The position numbers were made by a program, and so were the translations under genes. Positions 7,541 through 15,922 of a stretch of DNA of 51,409 nucleotides are shown here, in pieces. The stretch is from Bacillota bacterium (GTDB lineage: Bacteria > Bacillota > Clostridia > Acetivibrionales > DTU013). Where the stretch lies: assembly GCA_023411645.1 (NCBI GenBank), contig JAEYON010000106.1, forward strand, positions 1 through 51,409. The letters run 5' to 3'. The notes under the pieces were generated by a model. That model was not told where the DNA came from. It saw nothing but the letters and a program-made list of their open reading frames with translations, and ran no database searches. How positions within the stretch are numbered: the first letter of the stretch is position 1; every line of letters starts with the position of its first letter.

Positions 7541-8419
7541 ATGTTTACACAATTTTTGATTACAGGTATAGCCCTTGGGGCAGTTTATGCATTGATTTCA
7601 GTAGGCTTCGCATTGATTTTTAATGTATTGAAGTTTTCGAACTTCTCACACGGAGGCGTTATGGTATTTTGTGCATACATGGGGTACCTGGCAGCGACAC
7701 GATTGCATACCGGTTTGTTTTTAACTCTTTTACTTAGTGCCGTCATAGGTGGTTTACTTGCAGTGGGTATAGAATTTGTTGGGTTTAGAAAAATCAGAAA
7801 TAGTAATAGAGATCCTGTTCTGTACTTTGTTTCAACCGTAACAATAACCACGTTCCTCGGCAATTCTATGACAATTTTCTTCAGCAGTTCCTTTTATTCA
7901 TACCCTAACTTCTTTGAAAAGCCCTATGTAAAAATATTAAATGCGAACATTTCCATAATAGACATAATCATGCTTTTGATTTCAATGGTAGCACTTGTCA
8001 TCTTGATATGGTTCCTTTATCGGACACGGCTGGGTGTTGCCATTAGGGCCATTTCGATGGATTCAAGAACTACGAGTTTAATGGGCGTTAACGCAACGCT
8101 TATCATCTTAGCTACTTTTTTTGTTTCCGGAGCATTTGGTGGGCTTGCAGGAGTTTTCTTAGGACTCAAATATACTCTTTATCCACAGTTGGGTGATTTA
8201 GTTGTTAAGGGATTTGTAGCATCACTTATGGGAGGGTTAGGAAACATCACAGGTGCAATTGTTGGGGCATTTCTTCTAGCTATTATTGAAACGTTATTAA
8301 CTAGTGTAGATTTTATTGGGGCCGGTCTTTCACCCGTTTTTATATTTGTTTTGGTAATAATTCTTTTATTTGTCAGGCCACAGGGGCTAATGGGGAAATC
8401 ATCCATTCAAAAAGCCTAA
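7541..8419 (+). CDS. Branched-chain amino acid-type ABC transporter permease (LivH-like)
   Basis: 292 residues and strongly hydrophobic, with about eight membrane segments. It opens FLITGIALGAVYALISVGFALIFNVLKFSNFSHGG, a LivH hallmark, and carries the ATPase-contacting loop LGVAIRAISMDSRTTSLMGVN and GGLGNITGAIVGAFLLAIIETLL. It forms the membrane channel with the LivM-like protein that follows 16 bp later. An ATAGGGG-type site precedes ATG 7541. The substrate is set by the binding protein, not by this gene. Confidence 0.93.
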   Translation: MFTQFLITGIALGAVYALISVGFALIFNVLKFSNFSHGGVMVFCAYMGYLAATRLHTGLFLTLLLSAVIGGLLAVGIEFVGFRKIRNSNRDPVLYFVSTVTITTFLGNSMTIFFSSSFYSYPNFFEKPYVKILNANISIIDIIMLLISMVALVILIWFLYRTRLGVAIRAISMDSRTTSLMGVNATLIILATFFVSGAFGGLAGVFLGLKYTLYPQLGDLVVKGFVASLMGGLGNITGAIVGAFLLAIIETLLTSVDFIGAGLSPVFIFVLVIILLFVRPQGLMGKSSIQKA

Positions 8420-8435
8420 TTTTGGAGGGTTGAAA

Positions 8436-9335
8436 ATGAGTTTCTATCTTTCGGTCTTTACTGGTATTTGTATTAATGTTATTGGAGTATTGTCGATTTA
8501 TATAATTACGGGCTTAAATGGATTGTTCTCATTGGGGCAAGCTTCGTTTATGCTAATTGGTGCATATGCTGGAGGTATGCTTTCAATATCGTATAATGTG
8601 CCGTTGCCTGTTGGCATTATAGTGGGTGTCATTATCGGTATACTTTTTGCACTTGTTTTAGGGATTCCAACAGTTAAACTCGGCAGAGATTATGTTGCTC
8701 TTGTGACATTTGGATTTGGTCAAGCTATTGTTGCATTACTAAATAATATGGCTAATGTTACAGGTGGTGCGTTGGGGTTAAGCGGAGTAGCTAAGCAGAC
8801 GACTGCGTTGCTAGCATTTCTGGGTTTGATTTTTACTATTTTCATTGTTTACAGTTTCAAAAAATCAAAATACGGTAGGCAGAGTCTTGCTATTAAGAGT
8901 GATCCTCTTGCAGCTGCCGCAATGGGTATCAACGTTGATAGAATAAAACTGATTTCCTTTGTTTTTAGCGGTGCTATCGCATCCTTTGCGGGCGTTCTAT
9001 ATGTATATTTTGCAACTTATATAGAACCGGGAGAGTTCGGCTGGCTGAAAACAGCGGACTGGATTATAATGGTTTTTGTCGGCGGAATAAATAGCTTAAC
9101 AGGTGCAATATTATCGGGAATATTCTTAAGCGCATTACCGGAAACATTGAGATTTGCTGGTGTTTGGAGAATAATGATTTATTGTATTATTGTGTTAATA
9201 ATACTCAATTTCAGGCCCCAAGGTCTTTTCGGTTCTTATGAGTTTAGTATTTCAGGAGTAGTAAAAAGGTTAAGAGGTAAACAAAATACTTTTTCAAAAA
9301 TTTCTATAAGATCTCGTAAAGAGGAGGAGATGTAA
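8436..9335 (+). CDS. Branched-chain amino acid-type ABC transporter permease (LivM-like)
   Basis: 299 residues from ATG 8436. GGAGGG (8424-8429) is 6 nt upstream, so this ATG is preferred over TTG 8430. Typical LivM features are GLNGLFSLGQASFMLIGAYAGG, GRDYVALVTFGFGQ, SDPLAAAAMGINVDRIKLISFVFSGAIASFAGVLY and FVGGINSLTGAILSGIFLSALPE. About eight to ten transmembrane helices. The stop codon overlaps the start of the ATPase gene by one base (taATG), so translation is coupled. Confidence 0.93.
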   Translation: MSFYLSVFTGICINVIGVLSIYIITGLNGLFSLGQASFMLIGAYAGGMLSISYNVPLPVGIIVGVIIGILFALVLGIPTVKLGRDYVALVTFGFGQAIVALLNNMANVTGGALGLSGVAKQTTALLAFLGLIFTIFIVYSFKKSKYGRQSLAIKSDPLAAAAMGINVDRIKLISFVFSGAIASFAGVLYVYFATYIEPGEFGWLKTADWIIMVFVGGINSLTGAILSGIFLSALPETLRFAGVWRIMIYCIIVLIILNFRPQGLFGSYEFSISGVVKRLRGKQNTFSKISIRSRKEEEM

Positions 9336-10111
9336 TGCTGTTAGAAACTAAAAATATATCTAAAAGTTTCAACGGTGTAAGGGCATTAAAGGATGTCTCT
9401 ATTAAAGTAGACAATCAGCAGATTATCAGCATTATAGGGCCTAATGGTGCGGGTAAAACCACGCTTTTTAATGTTATCTCAGGAGTCTATGCACCAGACA
9501 GCGGAGAAGTTATTTTTAATGGGGAAAACATTTCCGGCAAAAAGCTTAATGAAATATCTTGTAAAGGGATTGCAAGGACATTTCAGAATATAAGGCTATT
9601 TAAGGGATTATCAGTACTAGATAATGTGCTAACTTCATGTGATTCGTTAGCAGATTGTAATCTGTTTGATTGCCTATTTGGAACCCCTAGGCAGCATCGT
9701 GCTGACAAGAATAACCGGGAAGCTTGTCTCGAGTATTTGGAGTTAGTAGGAATTTGTGATTTAAAAGAAGAACGTCCTGAAAACCTTTCTTACGGGCTCC
9801 AAAGGAAGTTGGAACTGGCAAGGGCACTGGCTACAAAACCGAAACTGTTATTACTTGATGAACCCGCAGCAGGCTTAAATCCCAGTGAAGTACAAGATTT
9901 TATAAAACTGATAACTAGAATACATAAACAGTTCGACCTTTCCATTTTGGTTATCGAACATCGAATGCAGGTTGTTAATCAGCTTTCCGAATGGGTTCAT
10001 GTTTTTAATTTCGGGAATATGCTGGCGCAGGGTACCCCTTTGGATATTCAACAAAATGACGAAGTCATCAAGGCATATATGGGAGAGGAGGATCACAGTG
10101 CTAGAAATTAA
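9335..10111 (+). CDS. ABC transporter ATP-binding protein (LivG-like)
   Basis: 258 residues. Walker A is GPNGAGKTT at about 33-41. The signature is atypical, LSYGLQRKLELARAL in place of LSGGQ, as is common in LivG. Walker B is LLLLDEPAAGLNP, and the switch His is in VIEHRM. GAGGAGGAG is positioned as RBS. It is one of the two nucleotide-binding subunits of this importer and pairs with the LivF-like protein, whose start lies inside the 3' end of this gene. Confidence 0.94.
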   Translation: MLLETKNISKSFNGVRALKDVSIKVDNQQIISIIGPNGAGKTTLFNVISGVYAPDSGEVIFNGENISGKKLNEISCKGIARTFQNIRLFKGLSVLDNVLTSCDSLADCNLFDCLFGTPRQHRADKNNREACLEYLELVGICDLKEERPENLSYGLQRKLELARALATKPKLLLLDEPAAGLNPSEVQDFIKLITRIHKQFDLSILVIEHRMQVVNQLSEWVHVFNFGNMLAQGTPLDIQQNDEVIKAYMGEEDHSARN

Positions 10112-10805
10112 GGATCTTTCAGTTTCGTACGGGGAAATTACAGCTTTGCAAAACGTATCCTTTAAGGTTCCCGATGGTGAATTGATAAGTATTATAGGAG
10201 CAAACGGAGCCGGTAAAAGCACTCTCCTGAACGCGATATCCGGCCAGGTTAAAATCAAATCAGGAGGTATCATGCTTGACGGGAAACGGTTGAGCAGCCT
10301 CCCACATAAGATTGTTAAAAAAGGTATTATCCAAGTGCCCGAAGGTAGAAAAATATTTGCCGGGCTAACGGTAACGGAAAACCTGATTATCGGCGGAAGC
10401 CTTCAAAATCGTTTGGAGCTTAAAAAAAGAATAAACGAAATGTATGATACATTCCCTATACTTAAAGAGAGGAAATCTCAGCTGGCAGGAACATTTTCAG
10501 GTGGTGAACAGCAAATGCTTGCTATTGCAAGGGGCCTAATGGCGAACCCAAGGATAATTTTATTCGATGAGCCGTCTCTTGGGCTGGCACCGATCATTGT
10601 AAAGCAGGTATTTGAATTAATTCTCAAAATAAAAAGTATGGGGATTACCATACTGCTTGTTGAGCAAAATGCTCTTCAGGCACTTTCGATATGCGACTAT
10701 GCATATGTGCTTGAAAATGGGAAAATAGTAATCAGCGGTAAAAAAGAGAGTTTATTAAATGATTCAAAAGTAAAAAGTGCATATCTTGGGGAAAACGCAA
10801 TATAA
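10098..10805 (+). CDS. ABC transporter ATP-binding protein (LivF-like)
   Basis: 235 residues from GTG 10098, chosen because GAGAGGAGG lies just upstream and the protein then begins (M)LEIKDLSVSYGEI, as in LivF. Longer versions of the frame would overlap livG heavily. Walker A is GANGAGKST, the signature is FSGGEQQMLAIARGL and Walker B is ILFDEPSLGLAP. The start overlaps the upstream gene by 14 bp. This closes the LIV transporter. Downstream there is no strong terminator, only a short GCTAT/ATAGC stem near 10806. Confidence 0.94.
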   Translation: MLEIKDLSVSYGEITALQNVSFKVPDGELISIIGANGAGKSTLLNAISGQVKIKSGGIMLDGKRLSSLPHKIVKKGIIQVPEGRKIFAGLTVTENLIIGGSLQNRLELKKRINEMYDTFPILKERKSQLAGTFSGGEQQMLAIARGLMANPRIILFDEPSLGLAPIIVKQVFELILKIKSMGITILLVEQNALQALSICDYAYVLENGKIVISGKKESLLNDSKVKSAYLGENAI

Positions 10806-10996
10806 TGGCTATTTAAAAGATAGCTTCAGCTGTGCAGTACAATCCTGATGTACAATTGAATGATAAAAAATTCACATATACTTTTTTACAATAATATAGT
10901 AGAATATTTGTTGATGCGGCTGCCAGGCTTTCTAAATAAAATAGCCGATTAATTTAAAATTATTATACTAATTTGTACATGGAAAGGGGTCAGAGA

Positions 10997-11689
10997 ATGA
11001 TTTATTCACATGAAGTTGAAAGAATGACGTGTGTGGCAAAGGGGCCCAATCATGGGTCTGCGCCAATTCCTGAAGAAGGGAAATGGGTACAGTCAAAGGA
11101 AGTTAAGGATATCTCCGGACTAACACATGGCGTAGGCTGGTGTGCTCCGCAACAGGGCGCTTGTAAGCTGACGCTGAACGTAAAGGAAGGAATTATTCAG
11201 GAAGCGCTTGTTGAAACTTTAGGCTGCTCAGGCATGACGCATTCAGCAGCTATGGCATCTGAAATTCTTCCCGGCAAGACTATTTTGGAAGCAATGAACA
11301 CTGATCTGGTTTGTGATGCGATTAATACGGCAATGAGGGAATTATTTCTGCAGATCGTTTACGGAAGAACACAGACGGCATTTTCAGAAGGCGGATTGCC
11401 TATTGGAGCGGGTCTGGAGGATCTGGGCAAGGGACTGAGAAGTCAGATTGGCACTACATATGGGACACTGGCAAAGGGGCCAAGATATCTGGAACTGGCC
11501 GAAGGCTATATAACCCGCACTGCTCTTGATGAGAACAACGAGATAATTGGCTATGAGTTTGTGCATCTTGGCAAGATGATGGATATGATTAAAAAAGGCA
11601 CAGATGCAAATGAAGCTGTGAAGAAAGCAACGAGCAAATACGGCCGGTTCGATGACGCTGCGAAGTATATCGATCCGCGTCAGGAATAA
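10997..11689 (+). CDS. Iron-sulfur cluster scaffold-like protein (NifU/IscU-N-related)
   Basis: 230 residues from ATG 10997; AAAGGGG (10983-10989) is 7 nt upstream, which decides against the earlier in-frame ATGs. The region WCAPQQGACKLTLNVKEGIIQEALVETLGCSGMTHSAAM has Cys49, Cys56 and Cys77 in an IscU/NifU-N-like setting, with GCSGMTHSAA recalling the GC.ai..S.s loop. The protein is longer than IscU, with extra N- and C-terminal parts. It is followed 21 bp later by a GGGtGRT-family gene, a pairing I know from other Clostridia. A role in Fe-S or metallocluster handling is plausible but inferred. Confidence 0.8.
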   Translation: MIYSHEVERMTCVAKGPNHGSAPIPEEGKWVQSKEVKDISGLTHGVGWCAPQQGACKLTLNVKEGIIQEALVETLGCSGMTHSAAMASEILPGKTILEAMNTDLVCDAINTAMRELFLQIVYGRTQTAFSEGGLPIGAGLEDLGKGLRSQIGTTYGTLAKGPRYLELAEGYITRTALDENNEIIGYEFVHLGKMMDMIKKGTDANEAVKKATSKYGRFDDAAKYIDPRQE

Positions 11690-11710
11690 TGAGGGGGAGG
11701 GTTAAAAGTC

Positions 11711-12709
11711 ATGGCATTGTTTGAAAGTTATGAAAGAAGAATAGAGCAGGTAAATGCCGCATTGAACAAGTATGGCATTTCCTCCATAGAGGAAGCAAAG
11801 AAGATTTGCGACGAAAAAGGCATTGATGCATACAATATAGTGAAGGGTATCCAGCCAATCTGCTTCGAAAATGCTTGTTGGGCTTATGTAGCAGGAGCTG
11901 CTATCGCTGTGAAGAAGGGCTGTAAAAAAGCTTCAGATGCTGCGAAGGCAATAGGGGAAGGCTTGCAGTCATTCTGTATTCCGGGCTCGGTCGCTGATGA
12001 CAGGAAGGTTGGACTGGGGCACGGCAATCTTGGTGCAATGCTGCTCACTGATGAGACCAAATGCTTTGCATTTCTTGCGGGACATGAATCTTTTGCGGCA
12101 GCAGAAGGAGCCATCGGTATTGCAAAGTCAGCAAATAAGGTCAGGACCGAACCGCTGAGAGTTATTCTTAACGGGCTTGGCAAGGACGCTGCGCAGATCA
12201 TTTCAAGGATAAATGGATTTACATATGTACAGACAAAATTTGATTACTTTACCGGCAAGCTTGACATCGTTAAAGAATTTAAGTATTCCGATGGGGAGAG
12301 ATCAAAGGTCAGGTGTTACGGTGCGGATGACGTCAGAGAAGGTGTTGCGATTATGCACTTGGAAGGAGTTGACGTTTCTATTACCGGCAATTCCACCAAT
12401 CCGACAAGATTCCAGCATCCTGTTGCAGGCACTTACAAGAAGGAATGTCAGGAACTGGGCAAGAAGTACTTCTCTGTTGCATCAGGCGGCGGTACTGGAA
12501 GAACGCTTCATCCGGACAATATGGCAGCCGGACCGGCTTCATATGGCATGACCGATACTATGGGCAGAATGCACTCTGATGCACAATTTGCAGGCTCCTC
12601 CTCAGTACCGGCTCACGTCGAAATGATGGGTTTGATCGGAATGGGCAACAACCCGATGGTTGGCGCTACAGTTTCCGTTGCGGTCGCAGTAGAAGAAGCA
12701 ATGAAGTAA
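11711..12709 (+). CDS. GGGtGRT-family protein
   Basis: 332 residues, recognised from the family-naming motif SVASGGGTGRTLHPDNMAAGP near residues 255-275. Other glycine- and cysteine-containing segments are GIQPICFENACWAYVAGAAIAVKKG and VGLGHGNLGAMLLTDETKCFAFLAGHESFAAAEGAIGIAKSANKVR. No membrane segment or signal peptide, so cytoplasmic. The biochemical function of this family is not established as far as I know. It is cotranscribed with the scaffold-like gene just upstream (RBS GAGGGGGAGG) and followed by two hairpins, so the pair is a self-contained operon. Confidence 0.85.
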   Translation: MALFESYERRIEQVNAALNKYGISSIEEAKKICDEKGIDAYNIVKGIQPICFENACWAYVAGAAIAVKKGCKKASDAAKAIGEGLQSFCIPGSVADDRKVGLGHGNLGAMLLTDETKCFAFLAGHESFAAAEGAIGIAKSANKVRTEPLRVILNGLGKDAAQIISRINGFTYVQTKFDYFTGKLDIVKEFKYSDGERSKVRCYGADDVREGVAIMHLEGVDVSITGNSTNPTRFQHPVAGTYKKECQELGKKYFSVASGGGTGRTLHPDNMAAGPASYGMTDTMGRMHSDAQFAGSSSVPAHVEMMGLIGMGNNPMVGATVSVAVAVEEAMK

Positions 12710-12730
12710 GTATAGGAAAAGTTAAAAAGG

Positions 12731-12758
12731 GCTGTCTCAAAATAAGCTCTGAGACAGC
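12731..12758 (+). repeat. Hairpin after the GGGtGRT gene
   Basis: GCTGTCTCA (12731-12739) pairs with TGAGACAGC (12750-12758), a 9-bp perfect stem. A weak T-run follows (ATATTTTG). It may be the first of two tandem terminators. Confidence 0.6.
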
Positions 12759-12771
12759 AGATATTTTGAAA

Positions 12772-12799
12772 AAGTTCGGTTTTAGTACCGGACTTTTTT
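12772..12799 (+). terminator. Rho-independent terminator
   Basis: AAGTTCGGT (12772-12780) pairs with ACCGGACTT (12787-12795), with one wobble pair and a 6-nt loop. It runs into TTTTTT (12794-12799). It ends the scaffold/GGGtGRT operon and separates it from the minus-strand GGDEF gene. Confidence 0.8.
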
Positions 12800-12834
12800 A
12801 CTTTATAGTCATTCCGCTAAAATTTTCATATCAA

Positions 12835-13590
12835 TTACCCAATCGCCATTTCATGCCGGTATACTCTCACACAATCCCTGCCTGATGCTTTAGCTAAGTA
12901 TAAAGCAAGTTCGGAGCTTCTGATAGGCGACGAATTGTCGTCATAGAGCACAGGATAGGTAGCTACGCCAACGCTGCAGTTAATGGATGAAACTACTACA
13001 TTATCCACAGGGGGGATATATGTATTGGCGACCTCGGAACGTATTTTTTCTGCGATTGCTGCAGCCGTGGCCATATCGGTATCTGGCATGATCACAATGA
13101 GCGCATCTCCAGAATACTGTGTGATGATGTCCGTCGGCCTCAGACTCTTTAGAACCACCTGAGTGAAAATCGTAATAATATGATCACCAACAATACGGCC
13201 GTAAGTGTCATTGATAGCATTGAAATGATCCAAATCAGCCATTATAATGCTGACCGGCTTGCCTTCCGTATCCGCGGCATCCATTTCAGCTTTCAGAAAC
13301 GGATCCAGGCTGCTTCGTTTATATGTTTCAATCCGTTTGTCCCGGGAAGACTGGTTTTCAAGCTCTTCTACTGGCTTGAGACTGCTTCTGTAAAAGGAAA
13401 AATACTGCGCGCCCATCGACACTGAAATGAATAATGAACCTGCCAATACACCTATCACCGCGCACCAGCCTGGAAATTCACCTGCGGATGTATAGTTGGA
13501 TAAATAAAATGAGACAACACCAAGAAGACAACCGATTGGAATAAACACAAGCAGTCTATCCCCGCGAATTTTGATATACTTTTTTTTCAT
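12835..13590 (-). CDS. Membrane-anchored GGDEF-like protein with degenerate active site
   Basis: 251 residues. Two hydrophobic segments (about 13-30 and 41-63) precede a cytoplasmic GGDEF domain (about 85-245). The metal-binding Asp in IIMADLDHFNAINDTYG is kept, but the signature loop reads QYSGDALIVIMP, so GGDEF has become SGDAL. Loss of the first Gly and the Glu makes cyclic-di-GMP synthesis doubtful. It may act as a sensor or scaffold. The usual DxLTGLxNR segment after the second membrane helix is also eroded. ATG 13590 is preceded by GGGGTA on the minus strand. Monocistronic, converging with the GGGtGRT operon. Confidence 0.85.
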   Translation of the reverse strand: MKKKYIKIRGDRLLVFIPIGCLLGVVSFYLSNYTSAGEFPGWCAVIGVLAGSLFISVSMGAQYFSFYRSSLKPVEELENQSSRDKRIETYKRSSLDPFLKAEMDAADTEGKPVSIIMADLDHFNAINDTYGRIVGDHIITIFTQVVLKSLRPTDIITQYSGDALIVIMPDTDMATAAAIAEKIRSEVANTYIPPVDNVVVSSINCSVGVATYPVLYDDNSSPIRSSELALYLAKASGRDCVRVYRHEMAIG

Positions 13591-13741
13591 TTACATACCC
13601 CAATTATTACCGAAATGCCGGAATTTCTTCTAAAGACATAGAAAGTATATCACAAATATGCAATAATTGGAAAGTAATAATGATATTTTCTCGAGACAAT
13701 ATTTCGACAAAATACATCAAAAATTTCATTGTTTACATGTA

Positions 13742-14788
13742 CTAAAGTCCGGACACCTCACAATGAATTTCATCCAATGTCCAACCTGTATTTATAAGCG
13801 GCTGGATTACATCGGTCTTAAGATCTGGAACGTATGCCTTTAGTGCAGTGAAATCGCCCTGCAAAGAGTATTTCCCCATGGCAGCCGGAATCAGAACAGA
13901 TTCACCCGCGTGGACCTCAAGCCTTTCTTTGTTCCAGAAAATTGCGCCTCTGCCTTCAGTAAATATGTATGTGCAGAACTTGCGCCCATCTGCGTTTTCC
14001 TGGACTGACCCCCTTATATTATAGACTTCAGTACAGAAATATCTGTTGGCCACGACGATCCTTTTCGAACATCCGTTGCCGAGACTTATTTCAAGCCCTC
14101 TGCTTTTGACTCTACGACCAGCGGAATTAAAATCAATAACATCAAGAGCTTTCTGAATATGCAGTTCTCTTCCAACTCGTCCATAATCATATACTCTGTA
14201 TGTTGTATCTGAGTTTTGTTGGATTTCTGCTAAAATGATGCCCTTACCAATGGCATGTACCAGGCCGGCAGGAATATTGATCACATCTCCGGCACACACC
14301 TCAACAGTTTGCAGACAGCTTTCGACAGTATTGTCAGCAACTGATGCAGCGAACTTTTCCCTCGACGTGCCCGGTACAACGTCATAAACCAGTGTTGCAC
14401 CAGGTTTGGCACTTATGACGTACCACATCTCGTTCTTGCCATATTCTCCGTTTTCATTTGCATTGGCGTATTCGTCGTCTGGATGCACCTGAACGGATAA
14501 ATTATTTTGCGCATCGATAAATTTGACCAGAAGTGGGAATCTATCAACGTCCTTTTGCGGCAAAGCAGTGCCGATGATGGTTCTGCCAAGGCTATTGATC
14601 AACTCCGGCAGTGAGGTGCCTTCATACGCTCCGTTTGCAATAATGCTTGAACCATTCCGGTGGCAGGATATTTCCCAGCTTTCGGCGACAATTCCATCCG
14701 GCGGAAGCGTTTTTCCCAGATCGGCCAGATTCCTTCCACCCCAGACGTAGTCTTTATATAGTGGTTTGAATTTCAATGGATATAGCAT
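13742..14788 (-). CDS. manA: Mannose-6-phosphate isomerase, class I
   Basis: 348 residues from ATG 14788. GAAGGAG is 7 nt upstream on the minus strand, so the longer frame starting at 14815 is rejected. It starts MLYPLKFKPLYKDYVWGGRNL. The zinc-site motif LSVQVHPDDEYAN (about 98-108) and IPAGLVHAIGKGIILAEIQQNSDTTYRVYDY are typical of class I cupin phosphomannose isomerases. It interconverts fructose-6-phosphate and mannose-6-phosphate, feeding GDP-mannose synthesis or mannose use. It stands alone on this strand and is not in an obvious operon; the exopolysaccharide genes lie 18 kb away. Confidence 0.93.
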   Translation of the reverse strand: MLYPLKFKPLYKDYVWGGRNLADLGKTLPPDGIVAESWEISCHRNGSSIIANGAYEGTSLPELINSLGRTIIGTALPQKDVDRFPLLVKFIDAQNNLSVQVHPDDEYANANENGEYGKNEMWYVISAKPGATLVYDVVPGTSREKFAASVADNTVESCLQTVEVCAGDVINIPAGLVHAIGKGIILAEIQQNSDTTYRVYDYGRVGRELHIQKALDVIDFNSAGRRVKSRGLEISLGNGCSKRIVVANRYFCTEVYNIRGSVQENADGRKFCTYIFTEGRGAIFWNKERLEVHAGESVLIPAAMGKYSLQGDFTALKAYVPDLKTDVIQPLINTGWTLDEIHCEVSGL

Positions 14789-15002
14789 AATTTCTCCTTC
14801 GCAGGCATTGAGCAATACCTGGAGAGTGAATTTTTTTCTTTGAGGTAATGATAGACCAACAAGATTCTCTCAGGAAACAGTATATAGCATTGATTTATGT
14901 AATTCAACAGCCTGACTTTAAGTTTTCAGGTGTTACCAGTTGTGGTAGAATGATATGAGAAATATGAAGAATACAAAGGTCTGAACGGAGAACTATTTAC
15001 AT

Positions 15003-15746
15003 ATGGATAATGTGTTGATCAAAGTTAGAGGACTGACAAAAAAATATGGTAGGAATACTGCGCTTCAGGATCTGTATTTTGAGATCGCAAGAGGTGAGAT
15101 ATTTGGTTTGTTCGGGCCGAATGGTGCCGGAAAGTCCACTTTGATATCAATACTTGCGACACTTATAAAACCGACATCCGGAGATATCCTTGTCAACGAC
15201 ATCAGTATAAGCGGACAGCCGGACAGGATCAAAACTGACATAGGATTCGTTCCTCAGGAAATTGCTTTGTACCCGATGCTCTCCGGTAAGGATAATCTCG
15301 ACTTCTGGGCAGGAATATACGGATTGCGCGGCAAGCTCAAGAAAGAACGGATCGCTGAAGCTACGGCTGTCGCACGGCTTGAGGACAGGATTCGTGATCG
15401 TGTTTGTGAATACTCCGGCGGAATGAAGCGTCGCCTGAACATAGCTGTTTCTCTGCTGCACCATCCCGGCATTCTTGTCATGGATGAGCCGACGGTTGGG
15501 GTGGATATTCAGTCGCGCAGGGTTATACTGGATACTCTAACCACCTTGAAAAAGCAGGGTAGGACCATTGTATTTACCAGTCACTATGTGGATGAACTGG
15601 AAACGCTCTGTGACAGAATAGCCGTGATGGATAAGGGGAAAATACTGGCAGTGGGAGCGGCAGAAGATTTAAAGAAAACACATGGGGTGAGCGATCTTGA
15701 GTCGCTGCTGTTACAACTGGCTGGTGACACCGGCAGTCATGTGTAA
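15003..15746 (+). CDS. ABC transporter ATP-binding protein (drug/lipid exporter type)
   Basis: 247 residues. Walker A is FGPNGAGKST (about 36-45), the Q-loop is FVPQEIALYPMLSGKDNL, the signature is YSGGMKRRLNIAVSLL, Walker B is ILVMDEPTVGVD and the H-loop is FTSHYVDELE. This is the class that pairs with ABC-2 permeases (daunorubicin, linearmycin and Nat exporters). ACGGAG lies 12 nt before ATG 15003, a longish spacing. It is the first gene of a five-gene co-directional block with two ABC-2 permeases. The composition (one ATPase, two permeases) resembles the Bacillus LnrLMN linearmycin-resistance exporter. Confidence 0.92.
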   Translation: MDNVLIKVRGLTKKYGRNTALQDLYFEIARGEIFGLFGPNGAGKSTLISILATLIKPTSGDILVNDISISGQPDRIKTDIGFVPQEIALYPMLSGKDNLDFWAGIYGLRGKLKKERIAEATAVARLEDRIRDRVCEYSGGMKRRLNIAVSLLHHPGILVMDEPTVGVDIQSRRVILDTLTTLKKQGRTIVFTSHYVDELETLCDRIAVMDKGKILAVGAAEDLKKTHGVSDLESLLLQLAGDTGSHV

Positions 15747-15763
15747 TAAACAGATGCGGTCGG

Positions 15764-15891
15764 CAACAGCCGAAAATAACCGGTAATAGCCATGGATAGA
15801 CGGCAGTTGGCAGGGATAGCAGGTAACAGCCAGAGTCACCGAAAATAGCCAGTAACAACCAGTGACCGCCAAATTAGCTAGTAACAACCAG
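15764..15891 (+). repeat. Four imperfect tandem repeats between the ATPase and the next gene
   Basis: Roughly 25-28-nt units with the core CCGAAAATAGCCAGTAACAACC recur at about 15764-15791, 15809-15833, 15837-15862 and 15864-15891, with decreasing similarity. The units lie in the 176-bp gap of an otherwise compact operon and contain no credible coding frame. They may be a tandem-duplication remnant or a structured leader for the 579-residue protein. Confidence 0.5.
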
Positions 15892-15922
15892 GTGTAACCC
15901 AATATCAGTAAGGGGTAAGGGA

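Noticed and set aside
15764..15891. CRISPR array
   Set aside because: The repeats are imperfect, the spacers are absent or vary from 0 to 18 nt, and there are no cas genes in the window.
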